Assembly: GCF_005221325.1 (NCBI RefSeq)
Contig: NZ_CP039888.1
Span: forward strand, 1,550,001 to 1,614,000
Source of the DNA: Agrobacterium tumefaciens
GTDB lineage: Bacteria > Pseudomonadota > Alphaproteobacteria > Rhizobiales > Rhizobiaceae
Direction: 5' to 3'
DNA: 64,000 nt
Part shown: piece after piece, positions 36,032 through 47,515 of the stretch
How the letters are laid out: each line of letters begins with the position of its first letter
Position numbering within the stretch: the stretch's first letter is position 1
Position numbers and translations under genes: made by a program
Notes under the pieces: model-generated
What the model was told of the DNA's origin: nothing
Seen by the model: the letters and a program-made list of their open reading frames with translations, nothing else
Databases searched by the model: none

Positions 36032-36787
36032 TTAGGCCGCTTCACCGATGATGTCGGCATAACCGTTGTTTTCCAGCTCCAGCGCCAGCGCCTTGTCACC
36101 CGAGCGGATGATCTTGCCCTTGTAGAGAACATGGACGCTGTCAGGCACGATGTAATCGAGCAGGCGCTGATAGTGGGTGATGACAACGGTGGCGCGATCC
36201 GGCGACTTCAGGGCGTTGACGCCATCAGCCACGATCTTCAGCGCGTCGATGTCGAGGCCGCTATCGGTTTCGTCGAGAACGCAGAGCTTCGGCTCCAAAA
36301 GCGCCATCTGCAGGATTTCGGCGCGCTTCTTCTCACCGCCGGAGAAACCGACATTCAGCGGACGCTTCAGCATATCCATGTCGATCTTAAGGTCGCCGGC
36401 AGCTTCCTTGACGCGGCGGATGAAGTCCGGCGTCGTCAGCTCTGCTTCGCCACGCGCCTTGCGCTGCTCGTTCATCGCAACCTTCAGGAACTGCATGGTG
36501 GCGACGCCGGGAATTTCGACCGGATACTGGAAGGCAAGAAAAATGCCCTTGGCAGCGCGCTCAGCGGCGTCCAGTTCCAGAATGCTCTCGCCGTTGTAGA
36601 GAATGTCACCGGAGGTGACTTCATAGTCTTCACGGCCCGACAGGATGTAGGACAGCGTCGACTTGCCAGAACCGTTCGGGCCCATGATGGCGGCAACCTC
36701 ACCGGCGGCAACCTTCAGGTTGAGGCCCTTGATGATCTCGGTTTCGGTATCGGCGATCTTTGCGTGCAGGTCGATGATTTCAAGCAT
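36032..36787 (-). CDS. sufC: SufC ATPase
   Basis: A 251-residue ABC-type ATPase. Walker A is MGPNGSGKST, the signature is FSGGEKKR, Walker B is LCVLDETDSGLD, and the H-loop is VVITHYQRLL. It powers the SufBC2D scaffold in the cytoplasm. The start at 36787 is served by AGGAAC. The upstream side carries a palindromic repeat and an unrelated secreted-protein gene. Confidence 0.95.
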   Translation of the reverse strand: MLEIIDLHAKIADTETEIIKGLNLKVAAGEVAAIMGPNGSGKSTLSYILSGREDYEVTSGDILYNGESILELDAAERAAKGIFLAFQYPVEIPGVATMQFLKVAMNEQRKARGEAELTTPDFIRRVKEAAGDLKIDMDMLKRPLNVGFSGGEKKRAEILQMALLEPKLCVLDETDSGLDIDALKIVADGVNALKSPDRATVVITHYQRLLDYIVPDSVHVLYKGKIIRSGDKALALELENNGYADIIGEAA

Positions 36788-36866
36788 GATTTTGTTCCTG
36801 TTCATGGTGCGGTTTCAAGGACCGCCTCGTAGACCCCATGGGCCCGTCTCAACTTTTACATCCGTC

Positions 36867-36889
36867 ATCCTCGGGCTTGTCCCGAGGAT
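36867..36889. repeat. Palindromic intergenic repeat, copy 3 (inside the SUF operon)
   Basis: A 23-bp element, ATCCTCGGG, five bases, CCCGAGGAT. It lies between the 153-residue gene and sufC and would form a strong hairpin in the SUF transcript. Confidence 0.6.
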
Positions 36890-36903
36890 TTAATCCGTCA
36901 ATT

Positions 36904-37361
36904 TCAGTCACTCATCGCATCTGCGAACCCGTCAGGCAGTTTCCAGTAAGCGCAATCATCCAGTGTATAGAGGCTGCCAACCTTTTCGATTTTCTCGATG
37001 GACAATTCGAGTTCAAGCGTGTCTTCCGGCCCCAAATCATAGACGACAGCCATCGTCGTTAGCGGTTTGAGTAATGCGAAACTGAATGAAGTGCCGTAAG
37101 CGACAATGTCTCGCTTTTTAATATCGCCCTTGATCGCCTTCACAAATTCGAGTTCCGCACGGATCATCCGGGGATTTATTCCCTCAGAATCCATAATCCC
37201 CGAATCCCCGATTGTCAGCGATCTGACACGCGCCTCCACGACGATCTCCGCCGACTTCAAGCGCTCATCCTGACTAGGACACGGCTGCATAGCCGCCGCC
37301 GCCCCCAATGAGGCTAACAACAGCAGAAACGCCAACGCCGTTTTCACTGCGATGGTGTGTC

Positions 37362-37365
<4 letters not shown>
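36904..37365 (-). CDS. Secreted protein of unknown function inside the SUF operon
   Basis: A 153-residue protein with a signal peptide ([18 protein letters not shown]). The mature part has a Cys near its start ([22 protein letters not shown]), a central FVKAIKGDI and a late Cys (LDDCAYWKL). This order, an early Cys and then E-V-ARV and F-x-x-KGD, recalls netrin/TIMP-like OB folds in bacterial proteins, but this is only a resemblance. Its 5' end overlaps the sufB stop by 4 bp (ATGA), so it is coupled to sufB. A periplasmic product is not expected among cytoplasmic Fe-S genes. Confidence 0.65.
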
Positions 37366-38831
<1,466 letters not shown>

Positions 38832-39029
38832 GTCGTTCTCCAATCTCGCCGGAGCCAAGGTCCGGTGGCTTGTCAACGTATCAAGGCGGAAAGCCGCCTT
38901 ATTCATCTTCGGGCAAATCGTTCCGAGCCGTCAGCCGGGGCGGAGCTTATACCCATGTAGGTGCGGGATGGCGCTTTTCACACATCCCGGCAAGCGGAAA
39001 ATTGCTATTCCGCAATTCTTTGCCGCATT

Positions 39030-40199
39030 TTACGCGGCCTGACCGGCCAGTTTGCGCCGCCCGGCAATTTTCGTGAACGCCACAAGCGTCCTGTCTATAT
39101 CGGCCTCGCCAGTCGCATGGCCGAGGGAAATCCTGAGCGCGCCGAGCTTGGGATCGTGCCCCATTGCCGTCAGCACATGGCTTTCGCCCACCTTGCCGGA
39201 GGAGCAGGCCGAACCGGCAGAGAGCGCAATGCCCTCTATGTCGAAGGCGATCTGTCCCGTTTCCGCTTTCAGGCCCGGCAGGGTGAAGAAGGTCGTATTA
39301 CCCACGCGGGCAACATCCGCACCATAGATGATGACATCAGGGGCATTCACCCGCATGCCGTCCTCCAGCTTCGCCCGCAGCGCGCCAAGACGCGCCGCTT
39401 CGTCCGCCAATTTCTCGGCCGCCACGGCAGCGGCGGCACCAAAACCGATGACCGACAGGGTATTTTCCGTGCCGGACCGATGTCCCTTTTCCTGCCCGCC
39501 GCCATGGATCAGCGGCTTCGGCATCATCACCTCGCCGCGCGAAATGAGAGCGCCGGCACCCTTGGGGCCGCCGAGCTTGTGGGACGAGAGAACAAGAAAA
39601 TCCGCATCGAGATCATTGATATCGAGCGGAATGCGGCCCGCCGCCTGCACCGCATCGACCACCATCAATCCGCCGGCCGCGTGCACAAGCCGCGCGGCTT
39701 CCGCCACCGGCTGGAGAATACCGGTCTCATTATTGACCAGCATGCAGGCGACCATCGGCAGACCGGTGGACCTGTCGTGCGACGACAGCAGCGCCTCAAG
39801 CGCGGCGAGATCGATTACACCAGCTAACGTAACGGGAACCTCCGTAACGTCAGACTTACCGAACCGGCCGCCTTCCCGGAAAGCGGGATGCTCGATGGCG
39901 GAGGCATACAGGCGGCCATAACGCACAGGCGCGCGTCCCATCCTGAAATCCGGCGTCAGCACCAGATTGGCGGCTTCGGTCGCACCGCTGGTGAAGGTGA
40001 CATGGGATGCCTGCGCGCCGGCAAGTGCCGCAACATCGCGACGGGCAGCCTCCACGGCGGCGCGGGCAGCGCGCCCTTCCCGATGGACGGAAGACGGATT
40101 GCCGGCAAGATCAAGCGCGGACACAAGGATGTCCCGCACGACCGGCAGAAGCGGCGCCGTGGCGTTCCAATCCATATATGTGCGCGTTAAACCCGTCAT
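39030..40199 (-). CDS. Cysteine desulfurase, IscS/NifS-type (SufS2-like)
   Basis: A 389-residue group I desulfurase. It begins TYMDWNATAPLLP, the PLP Lys is in LSSHKLGGPKGAG, the His in SAIEHPAF, and the active Cys loop is SAGSACSSGKV. It heads the SUF operon, where Agrobacterium has the gene I know as sufS2. The 200-bp gap to sufB could hold a second promoter. The start at 40199 is family-like; the frame reaches 40355 but the extra part is not conserved-looking. An Irr-type box lies about 110 bp upstream. Confidence 0.9.
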   Translation of the reverse strand: MTGLTRTYMDWNATAPLLPVVRDILVSALDLAGNPSSVHREGRAARAAVEAARRDVAALAGAQASHVTFTSGATEAANLVLTPDFRMGRAPVRYGRLYASAIEHPAFREGGRFGKSDVTEVPVTLAGVIDLAALEALLSSHDRSTGLPMVACMLVNNETGILQPVAEAARLVHAAGGLMVVDAVQAAGRIPLDINDLDADFLVLSSHKLGGPKGAGALISRGEVMMPKPLIHGGGQEKGHRSGTENTLSVIGFGAAAAVAAEKLADEAARLGALRAKLEDGMRVNAPDVIIYGADVARVGNTTFFTLPGLKAETGQIAFDIEGIALSAGSACSSGKVGESHVLTAMGHDPKLGALRISLGHATGEADIDRTLVAFTKIAGRRKLAGQAA

Positions 40200-40305
40200 A
40201 GCGGAAAAGCTTCGCTCAATCTTATATGCGCCAAAACGCATTTTTCTTGAAATTACAGTTGCGCTTGCCTTATGACACGACCCGAGTGCTTGAGCACACG
40301 CAAAG

Positions 40306-40322
40306 TTTCGAATTATTCTAAA
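40306..40322. promoter_or_regulatory. Candidate Irr box (ICE) upstream of the SUF operon
   Basis: TTTCGAATTATTCTAAA differs from the inverted ICE consensus TTTAGAA-N3-TTCTAAA at one base. A TTCTAGAA palindrome lies seven bases further on. Irr binds such boxes to control iron genes in rhizobia. It sits in the divergent promoter gap between the desulfurase and hydrolase genes. Confidence 0.65.
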
Positions 40323-40410
40323 CTGCGTTCTAGAAAAGATGACACAGTTCGTCAAGTCTTCTCATCGGAAGAATGCGGTTCGGGAATGAAAAAACACGAC
40401 CGGAGTACCA

Positions 40411-41088
40411 ATGCCCGAAGTCATCTTTAACGGCCCTGCGGGTCGCCTCGAAGGCCGTTATCAACCCTCCAAGGAAAAGAGCGCGCCGATAGCGATCATC
40501 CTTCATCCGCACCCGCAGTTTGGCGGCACGATGAACAACCAGATCGTCTACCAGCTCTTCTATCTTTTCCAGAAGCGCGGCTTCACGACGCTCCGGTTCA
40601 ACTTCCGCTCGATCGGCCGCAGCCAGGGCGAGTTCGACCATGGCGCGGGCGAGCTTTCCGATGCCGCCTCCGCTCTCGACTGGGTGCAGAGCCTGCATCC
40701 CGATTCGAAAAGCTGCTGGGTCGCGGGTTATTCCTTCGGCGCCTGGATCGGCATGCAGCTTCTGATGCGTCGCCCGGAAATCGAAGGTTTCATGTCGATT
40801 GCGCCGCAGCCCAACACCTACGACTTCTCGTTCCTGGCCCCCTGCCCGTCCTCCGGCCTCATCATCAATGGTGATTCCGACAAGGTCGCGCCTGAGAAGG
40901 ACGTCAACGGTCTCGTTGAAAAGCTGAAGACCCAGAAGGGCATCCTCATCACCCACCGCACCCTTCCCGGCGCCAACCACTTCTTCAACGGCAAGGTGGA
41001 TGAGCTGATGGGCGAATGCGAGGACTACCTCGACCGCCGCCTGAACGGTGAGCTTGTGCCGGAACCGGCGGCGAAGCGTATTCGGTGA
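40411..41088 (+). CDS. Alpha/beta hydrolase
   Basis: A 225-residue hydrolase. It shows the oxyanion segment LHPHPQFGGTMNN, the nucleophile elbow AGYSFGAW, an Asp in INGDSDKVAP, and the catalytic His in PGANHFF. This group, close to YsgA/CocE-like small hydrolases, has no assigned substrate. It is divergent from the SUF operon and shares its promoter gap. Confidence 0.85.
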   Translation: MPEVIFNGPAGRLEGRYQPSKEKSAPIAIILHPHPQFGGTMNNQIVYQLFYLFQKRGFTTLRFNFRSIGRSQGEFDHGAGELSDAASALDWVQSLHPDSKSCWVAGYSFGAWIGMQLLMRRPEIEGFMSIAPQPNTYDFSFLAPCPSSGLIINGDSDKVAPEKDVNGLVEKLKTQKGILITHRTLPGANHFFNGKVDELMGECEDYLDRRLNGELVPEPAAKRIR

Positions 41089-41144
41089 CTGGCCGCGCAT
41101 TTTAAAGCAGGTCTTGATTTATCGATAATGATCGAGGGTGGGTG

Positions 41145-41312
41145 TGGCTCACCCCCCTCTGCCCTGCCGGGCATCTCCCCCTCAAGGGGGGAGATCAGCC
41201 AGACGCCTACTCATCGCCCAAGCTTCTAGGTTTAAGATGGCCGGAAGGTCGCCACGATTCGATCTCCCCCCTTGAGGGGGAGATGCCCGGCAGGGCAGAG
41301 GGGGGTGAGCCA
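41145..41312. repeat. Large inverted repeat, RIME-like intergenic element
   Basis: Two perfect 52-bp arms (41145-41196 and 41261-41312) around a 64-bp spacer. Each arm also contains smaller hairpins such as CTCCCCCTCAAGGGGGGAG. This matches the design of rhizobial intergenic mosaic elements. It lies between two convergent genes. Confidence 0.8.
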
Positions 41313-41328
41313 AGCCCACCATCGTCGA

Positions 41329-42450
41329 TTATGCCCGCACCAAAACCCCACCCGTCACCGGCTCGTTCACCCCCGTCGTCCCCGGATAGGTCAGCGGTAA
41401 CCCCTGAAGCGAGCGCACGGCCAGATAGGCCCAGGCCTCCGCCTCCATCGCCCCGCCATCGAATCCCGCCTCTTCCGCCGCGATCACCCGCGCGCCAACC
41501 TTTGCGGCCAGGATCGCAAATTCTTCCATGACAACAGGGTTAAGCCGTCCGCCACCACAGACCACATAGGTCTTCGCCGCTTCCGGCAAATAGCTCGCCG
41601 ACTTCAGAATGGCAGCACCCGTCAGATGTGACAGCGTCCGCGCCCCGTCCGCAAGCGAGACCTCACCCTTTTGCGGCGGCACAAAGTCACCGCGGTCGAG
41701 CGAGCGGCGGATATTGGCCGAAAAAAACGGGCTTTCCATGTAGCGCTTCACGAGAGAGGCAACCACGCTGCCGCCCGCCGCCGTCCTGCCGCCCTTGTCG
41801 AAGGCTTTACCGGTATGCGCTTCGATCCACTGGTCGATCAACATATTGCCGGGACCGCTGTCGAAAGCCGCAAGCCGGCCACCCTCGCCGATATAGGTCA
41901 GATTGGAGATACCGCCGATATTGACGAAGACGGCGGGCGTCTCGAACCCATCAGGCAGGTTGGCAGAAAGCGCCATGTGATAGGCCGGGATAAGCGGCGC
42001 GCCCTGCCCACCATGCACCATGTCGTTGGCGCGCATGTCGTAAACCACGTCGATGTCGGTTTCGGAAGCCAGCAGCGGCCCGTCGCCGATCTGCACGGTC
42101 AGCGCCTCATCCGGCCGGTGCAGCACCGTCTGGCCATGGAAGCCGATCACGTCGATACCGCCAGCTTCAAGCCCGTGACGGTGCAGGAAGGATTTGACCG
42201 CCGCCGCATGGGCAAGCGTCAGCTTGCGCTCGGCCTCCCCCAGATCGCCAGGGCGCTCGCTCCGTTCACGAATGGCTTTGGCTGTCGTGAGCGCCTTCTG
42301 CCAGATGGCGCGCAGGCCGGGATCATAGGGGAAATAACCGCTCGGCCCGTGCCGCACCACGCTTTCGCCGTCCGTGCGCAACAGGGCGATATCGATGCCG
42401 TCCATCGATGTGCCGCTCATCAGCCCGATTGCCGTTTTGACCTCGCCCAC
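41329..42450 (-). CDS. anmK: Anhydro-N-acetylmuramic acid kinase
   Basis: A 373-residue kinase of the AnmK family. It opens with [17 protein letters not shown], the phosphate-binding motif, and has [34 protein letters not shown] and [10 protein letters not shown]. It converts recycled anhydro-MurNAc to MurNAc-6-phosphate. It starts with GTG. It is divergent from tyrS. Confidence 0.93.
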   Translation of the reverse strand: MGEVKTAIGLMSGTSMDGIDIALLRTDGESVVRHGPSGYFPYDPGLRAIWQKALTTAKAIRERSERPGDLGEAERKLTLAHAAAVKSFLHRHGLEAGGIDVIGFHGQTVLHRPDEALTVQIGDGPLLASETDIDVVYDMRANDMVHGGQGAPLIPAYHMALSANLPDGFETPAVFVNIGGISNLTYIGEGGRLAAFDSGPGNMLIDQWIEAHTGKAFDKGGRTAAGGSVVASLVKRYMESPFFSANIRRSLDRGDFVPPQKGEVSLADGARTLSHLTGAAILKSASYLPEAAKTYVVCGGGRLNPVVMEEFAILAAKVGARVIAAEEAGFDGGAMEAEAWAYLAVRSLQGLPLTYPGTTGVNEPVTGGVLVRA

Positions 42451-42598
42451 GCGCCGCTCCCTTGCAATATCGAATCATGATGACGTCAATCCCGATATTC
42501 ATGGCCGAAACGGGTGCACATTTCAAAAAACAATGATAAAGCCCCGGCGTTCATTGGCTTTCAATGACGGAAAATATCCAACCAGAAAGAAAAAGGTC

Positions 42599-43852
42599 AT
42601 GTCCAGGTTCAAGTCCGATTTCCTCCGCACGCTTGATGAGCGTGGCTTCATTCACCAGATCTCCGATGAGGCAGGTCTCGACGAACTGTTCGCCAAGGAA
42701 ACCGTGACCGCCTATATCGGCTATGACCCGACGGCCTCCAGTTTGCATGTCGGCCACCTCACCCAGATCATGATGCTGCACTGGATGCAGAAGACCGGCC
42801 ACCAGCCGATTTCGCTGATGGGCGGCGGCACCGGCATGGTCGGCGATCCCTCCTTCAAGGAAGAGGCCCGCAAGCTGATGACGATCGACATGATCGAGGA
42901 CAACATCACCTCGCTCAAGCACGTCTTCGCCAACTACCTCGATTACGACCGCGCCAACAACCCGGCGCTGATGATCAACAATGCCGACTGGCTGCGTGGT
43001 CTGAACTACCTCGAATTCCTGCGCGATGTCGGCCGCCACTTCTCGGTCAACCGCATGCTGTCCTTCGACAGCGTGAAGACGCGTCTCGACCGCGAACAGT
43101 CGCTGTCCTTCCTCGAATTCAACTACATGATCCTGCAGGCCTACGACTACGTGGAGCTGAACCAGCGCACCGGCTGCCGCCTGCAGATGGGCGGTTCGGA
43201 CCAGTGGGGCAATATCATCAACGGCATCGACCTCGGTCACCGCATGGGGACACCGCAGCTTTACGCGCTGACCTCGCCGCTTCTGACCACCTCCTCCGGC
43301 GCGAAGATGGGCAAATCGGCCTCAGGTGCCGTATGGCTGAACAAGGAACTGCTGCCGGTCTATGATTTCTGGCAATACTGGCGCAACACCGAAGATGCGG
43401 ACGTGGTTCGCTTCGCGAAACTCTTCACCACGCTGCCGATGGATGAGATCGCCCGCATTGCCGCCCTTGGCGGATCGGAAATCAACGAAGCGAAGAAAAT
43501 CCTCGCAACGGAAGTGACGGCCATCCTGCATGGTCGCGCTGCGGCGGAAGAAGCAGCGGAAACGGCGCGCAAGACCTTCGAGGAAGGCGCACTTGCCGAA
43601 AACCTGCCCTCCATCGAGGTTCCGGCAGCCGAACTCGAAGCCGGCGTCGGCGTCCTCTCCCTCATCGTCCGCGCCGGCCTTGCCGGTTCGAACGGCGAAG
43701 CCCGCCGCCACGTTCAGGGCGGTGCGGTGAAGATCAACGATCAGGGCGTTTCCGATGAGCGCCAGATGATCGGCACCGGTGAAGTGACCGGTGACGGCGT
43801 CATCAAGCTGTCGGTCGGCAAGAAGAAGCACGTTCTGGTTCGCCCGGCGTAA
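42599..43852 (+). CDS. tyrS: Tyrosyl-tRNA synthetase
   Basis: A 417-residue class I synthetase. It has a HIGH-type motif (SLHVGH), the tyrosine pocket YDYVELNQR and GGSDQWGNI, and KMSKS-type GAKMGKS. A C-terminal S4 RNA-binding domain follows ([16 protein letters not shown]). The ATG at 42599 follows AAAAAGGTC. An upstream open frame is only read-through. A terminator with a GAAA loop follows the stop. Confidence 0.96.
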   Translation: MSRFKSDFLRTLDERGFIHQISDEAGLDELFAKETVTAYIGYDPTASSLHVGHLTQIMMLHWMQKTGHQPISLMGGGTGMVGDPSFKEEARKLMTIDMIEDNITSLKHVFANYLDYDRANNPALMINNADWLRGLNYLEFLRDVGRHFSVNRMLSFDSVKTRLDREQSLSFLEFNYMILQAYDYVELNQRTGCRLQMGGSDQWGNIINGIDLGHRMGTPQLYALTSPLLTTSSGAKMGKSASGAVWLNKELLPVYDFWQYWRNTEDADVVRFAKLFTTLPMDEIARIAALGGSEINEAKKILATEVTAILHGRAAAEEAAETARKTFEEGALAENLPSIEVPAAELEAGVGVLSLIVRAGLAGSNGEARRHVQGGAVKINDQGVSDERQMIGTGEVTGDGVIKLSVGKKKHVLVRPA

Positions 43853-43873
43853 AACCGGCGCCAAACCTGCACC

Positions 43874-43898
43874 AAGGGCCGCGAAAGCGGCCCTTTTT
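43874..43898 (+). terminator. Terminator of tyrS
   Basis: A 9-bp stem AAGGGCCGC/GCGGCCCTT with a GAAA loop and five T. It also lies at the 3' end of the convergent AsmA-like gene. Confidence 0.85.
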
Positions 43899-46800
43899 AT
43901 TGGAACTCGAAAATCTGCCTGAAGACACCCGGCGCAATCAGCGACAGTGGGTTGATCGTCAGCTTCGGCTGGTCCGTCTGGCCTGACAGTTTGAAGGTAA
44001 TGCCGAGCAACCCCCGGTCGCGGCCATTGCCGAGGAAGATGCCGATGAAGGGCAACTCGCCGAACAGCCGGTTCAGGCCATAGGCGGGCATGAAGGTGCC
44101 CGTCATATCCATGCGGCCGTTCTGATCCTTCAGGAGCCCCTGGAAGGTCGCGCCGATCTGTTCACCGCGCACCACGCCGTTTTCGACCGCCACCGAACCG
44201 TTGACGTAAACCACCCGGGCAAAACCGCGCTGAAATTTCTCCGAACTGACATCGATATTACGGCGCACCGCATTGTTGAGGCTCCTGCCATCCTCCCCCG
44301 TCGGCGTGGCGACAATGTCCTGCAGCTTGGCCTCGTTGACGACGGCGAAATTGCGCAGGTCGAGCGAGCCGCTCCAGTCGCTGCCATTCGAGGTCGTCAG
44401 CGCAAGGTTGAGAAGGCCGCCGCGAATACGGCTGTAGATATTGGCGAAACGGGCAAGCGAACCCGCATCGCTGCTGGTCAGCGTCACGGTTCCAGTCGCG
44501 CCGCGATTGACGGTCTGCGCAACCACCGCCTGGCCGTTGCCGGTGACGCCGCGCACATCGATCGACCGCACCTTGCCGTCCCGCACGCTGACATCGGCAT
44601 TGACGTTGGCAAGCACCTCGTCGTTGAAACCGTAAACCTTGTCGAACTGCGCCTTGACCGAAAGCGTTGGCTGTGAGCGGGATGCGCCATCACCACCGCT
44701 CGAGGGGCTGCGCAGCTTCGAGATGAAGGGCCGCAGATCGGCGGATTTCCCCGACGCATTGACGATATAGCCGTTCTTGGACGCAGCGACCGAAACGGCG
44801 TAATTATCGGACGGCGAGAGTTTCACGCGGCTGAGATCGGCGGAAATCAGGCCGTTTTTGCTGAAGACGATATCACCGGCGGCGCCGAAACCATCGCCAT
44901 CGAGTGAGAAGTCGCTGATCGCCGTACGCCCGTCCACCACTTGCATGGTGAAGGCGGCGCTGGCGGGAATGCCGATGCCCTTGCTCCAGCCGAGCCCGGG
45001 CAGGATGATCGATGCCTTGGTGAGATCGAGCTTGATATCCTGGCTTTTCGGGTCGGCGCCGTCGATTTCGATCGCCGTCGTACCGCCGAGGACCGTGGAG
45101 AGTTCAGGTGCGAGCTTGGCGACCTGCGTCTCGTTCAAGGTGGCCTTCAGGGACAGGGTGGGAGCGACATCGCTGTTCTTGCGCACTGGCTCCGTCATCA
45201 CGATATCCATCGGCACGTCATCCACCCGGCCCTTGCCCTCCAGTTTCAGCTGGTGGTCGTTCAACGACATGAAACCGTCAAGCGCGGTCACCTTGTGGCC
45301 GGCAAAGGGTTTGGTCAGCGCCAGGTTCTTCAGGTCAAGATCGGCCGTCCACACCGGCGGCGGCGGGTTCTGGCTGGAGAGCATGCCCACCGTCAGCTTG
45401 GCATTGGCCGTAACGTCGCCGGTGAAATCCTCCGGCTTGAACTGCGTATCCTTGAGCGCATTGATGGGTTTGAGCGTCGCAAGCTCCGCCACCGCATCGG
45501 CCGAGCCCGAAACATTCAGGTCGAGATTGCCTAGCAGGGGCTTGTCATAGACCGAGGAGATGAGGAAGCGGCTGTCTTCCAGAGAAAGCGTGCGGTTGGA
45601 CGGGAAATAGGACGTGGCCTGCTTGATATCGACGGCCATCTTGCCGCCGGTGAGATCGAAATGCGCATCGACGTCCCGCAGCGGCGGAATGTCGCCTGTC
45701 GTGTTAAGGCGCGTATCGTCGATGTCGAAGCGGATCTGCATTTCGCTTTCGCCAAGCACCAGCGGGCAGCCGGGACCACACATCCGTCCCTGCGGAATGA
45801 AGATCGCGATAGAACCATTGGTGATGGTGCCGCCGTAAAGATTGGAGACCACCCAGTCACGCGGCTTGTGCGCCATCCAGAACGGCCAGAGCTGCTTGAC
45901 GGCCGTGGCCTCCATCTTCGGAATCTGGCCGCCGAAGCTGATTTCCGGCGAACCCTGGCCAAACCGGATTTTCAGCGATCCCGCCATGTCACCTAGCGGG
46001 CCGCTAACGTAAAGCGAGGGAACGTCGAGTTGCTTCGTGGCTGTCGTAAAACGACCGTCGGCTTTCAGGTTGAAAGGAACGGGTGCCTCGCCAGAAGCTT
46101 CGGAGGACGCGACCCCGTTGTCCACTCTCACGGAAAGGCCGAAACCCTCTTCCGTATCGCTGATTTCACCGGTGACGGGAATGATCGTCCGCCCGAGTTC
46201 CACCCGCGAATTGTCGATGACCAGCCTGCTTTTCGCAAAATCATAACGCGCATGCACGGTGCCTGTCGTGAACGGCTGGGCCTCGCCGCCAATCATCAGC
46301 GTGCCATTGCCGAGGCCGACCGAAACGTCCAGCCGCGGCTCCTGCGCTGCCGTGGCGCGCCGGGCGACGATGTTCACGCCAGTCTTGACGTTCAGGCCCT
46401 CATGGAGATTTCCGTCGGGATCGAATTTTTCCAGGAAAGGACCGATGTCGAAACCATCGATGCGGGCGTCAAAACCGTCGATCACACCGCCTGAGCCGGA
46501 AGTCCTGAGCGACACGCTGGCGATTTCCCCGTTAAACAGCGTTTCTCCATCGAGCGTATATCCGCCCTGCTGATCCGGCGTCAGCGACAGTTCCCGAACT
46601 TCGATGGTGCGCGGCTTGCCCTGTTCACTGGGCGGCAGATGAACCGAAACGCTGGAAATATCGATTTCTTCGGTGCCGCTGCTCAGAAAAGCCTGCGCGA
46701 GCTTGTCGAGTTGCCCGAAGGCCGCCTGCAATTGCTGCGGCACGGCGTCGAGCTTGATGCTGGCGAGATCGAAACCGTTACCCTTCGGCAAAAGCGCGGT

Positions 46801-47280
46801 ATCAAGCTCCATGCCGTCGGCTTCGAGGCTCTGTACCGACACATGGCCGGTCAAAAGTGCCAGCGGATCGAGCGCCATGCCGATTGCCCGCGCCCGGCTG
46901 AGATGCTGGCCGGATTCCTTCTCGATGATATCCACATCCTCAGCCACCAGCGCTAGCCGCAGCCCGGTGGAGAACCGGATCGCCGAGGAGCCGATCCGCG
47001 CACTGTAGTGGGGTCCCAGCGCCTTTTCCAGCGCCTGCTGGGCCTGGCTCGAAAGCGTCTTGTCTATGGAGCCGGTCTCGACCGATACGATGATGCCGCC
47101 GATGGACAGGAAGGCCAGCACGAAAAGGGCCGCAAAAATCTTGCAGAAAGCGCGCGCCATGGAGCGCGGCGGCGGGCAATGCACGATGATCGGGTCTTCG
47201 GCCTGAGCCGAAGGAAGCTCGTGCAACGCAACCATATCGCGCTTGCCGAACGTAACCTTTTCACCCCTTATTTCAGCCAT
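43897..47280 (-). CDS. Large AsmA/YhdP-like envelope protein
   Basis: An 1127-residue protein with one N-terminal membrane anchor (FAALFVLAFLSIGGIIV, about residues 48-64) and a very long beta-rich periplasmic part. The early GMALDPLALLTGHVSVQSLEADG segment and C-terminal FGELPFIGIFLGNGRDRGLLGITFKLSG are typical of DUF3971/AsmA-like proteins. Such long proteins form hydrophobic grooves that move phospholipids toward the outer membrane. The role in this cell is inferred. The C-terminal end meets the tyrS terminator. Confidence 0.85.
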   Translation of the reverse strand: MAEIRGEKVTFGKRDMVALHELPSAQAEDPIIVHCPPPRSMARAFCKIFAALFVLAFLSIGGIIVSVETGSIDKTLSSQAQQALEKALGPHYSARIGSSAIRFSTGLRLALVAEDVDIIEKESGQHLSRARAIGMALDPLALLTGHVSVQSLEADGMELDTALLPKGNGFDLASIKLDAVPQQLQAAFGQLDKLAQAFLSSGTEEIDISSVSVHLPPSEQGKPRTIEVRELSLTPDQQGGYTLDGETLFNGEIASVSLRTSGSGGVIDGFDARIDGFDIGPFLEKFDPDGNLHEGLNVKTGVNIVARRATAAQEPRLDVSVGLGNGTLMIGGEAQPFTTGTVHARYDFAKSRLVIDNSRVELGRTIIPVTGEISDTEEGFGLSVRVDNGVASSEASGEAPVPFNLKADGRFTTATKQLDVPSLYVSGPLGDMAGSLKIRFGQGSPEISFGGQIPKMEATAVKQLWPFWMAHKPRDWVVSNLYGGTITNGSIAIFIPQGRMCGPGCPLVLGESEMQIRFDIDDTRLNTTGDIPPLRDVDAHFDLTGGKMAVDIKQATSYFPSNRTLSLEDSRFLISSVYDKPLLGNLDLNVSGSADAVAELATLKPINALKDTQFKPEDFTGDVTANAKLTVGMLSSQNPPPPVWTADLDLKNLALTKPFAGHKVTALDGFMSLNDHQLKLEGKGRVDDVPMDIVMTEPVRKNSDVAPTLSLKATLNETQVAKLAPELSTVLGGTTAIEIDGADPKSQDIKLDLTKASIILPGLGWSKGIGIPASAAFTMQVVDGRTAISDFSLDGDGFGAAGDIVFSKNGLISADLSRVKLSPSDNYAVSVAASKNGYIVNASGKSADLRPFISKLRSPSSGGDGASRSQPTLSVKAQFDKVYGFNDEVLANVNADVSVRDGKVRSIDVRGVTGNGQAVVAQTVNRGATGTVTLTSSDAGSLARFANIYSRIRGGLLNLALTTSNGSDWSGSLDLRNFAVVNEAKLQDIVATPTGEDGRSLNNAVRRNIDVSSEKFQRGFARVVYVNGSVAVENGVVRGEQIGATFQGLLKDQNGRMDMTGTFMPAYGLNRLFGELPFIGIFLGNGRDRGLLGITFKLSGQTDQPKLTINPLSLIAPGVFRQIFEFQ

Positions 47281-47388
47281 ACGCCCGTGTTTGCCTCTGG
47301 ATACCTTTTGTTTCGCCGCAACACCGGAGCGGGATGGCGAAAAGTGTATGCGGTTTTCGTCCGGAATCCCGCTCCAATTCTTTAATTC

Positions 47389-47443
47389 AGATCACGATTC
47401 AGATTTCCGGCCTAATCTCCCTGAAATCTGAATCGTGATCTGG
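47389..47443. repeat. 20-bp inverted repeat between the AsmA-like and bcp genes
   Basis: Perfect arms of 20 bp, 47389-47408 and 47424-47443 (CAGATCACGATTCAGATTTC and its complement), around a 15-base centre. It sits in the divergent promoter gap and is either a REP-like element or an operator. Confidence 0.7.
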
Positions 47444-47515
47444 ACGAAGCGCGGTTTCGCTATATATCGAATGTGGCGACTTTCCCTCAACATCCCGGCG
47501 AAAGAAAGGTAGATT

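Noticed and set aside
36867..36889. Palindrome considered as a terminator between the 153-residue gene and sufC
   Set aside because: It lacks a T run, and sufC must be read from upstream, so a full stop is unlikely; it is listed as a repeat.
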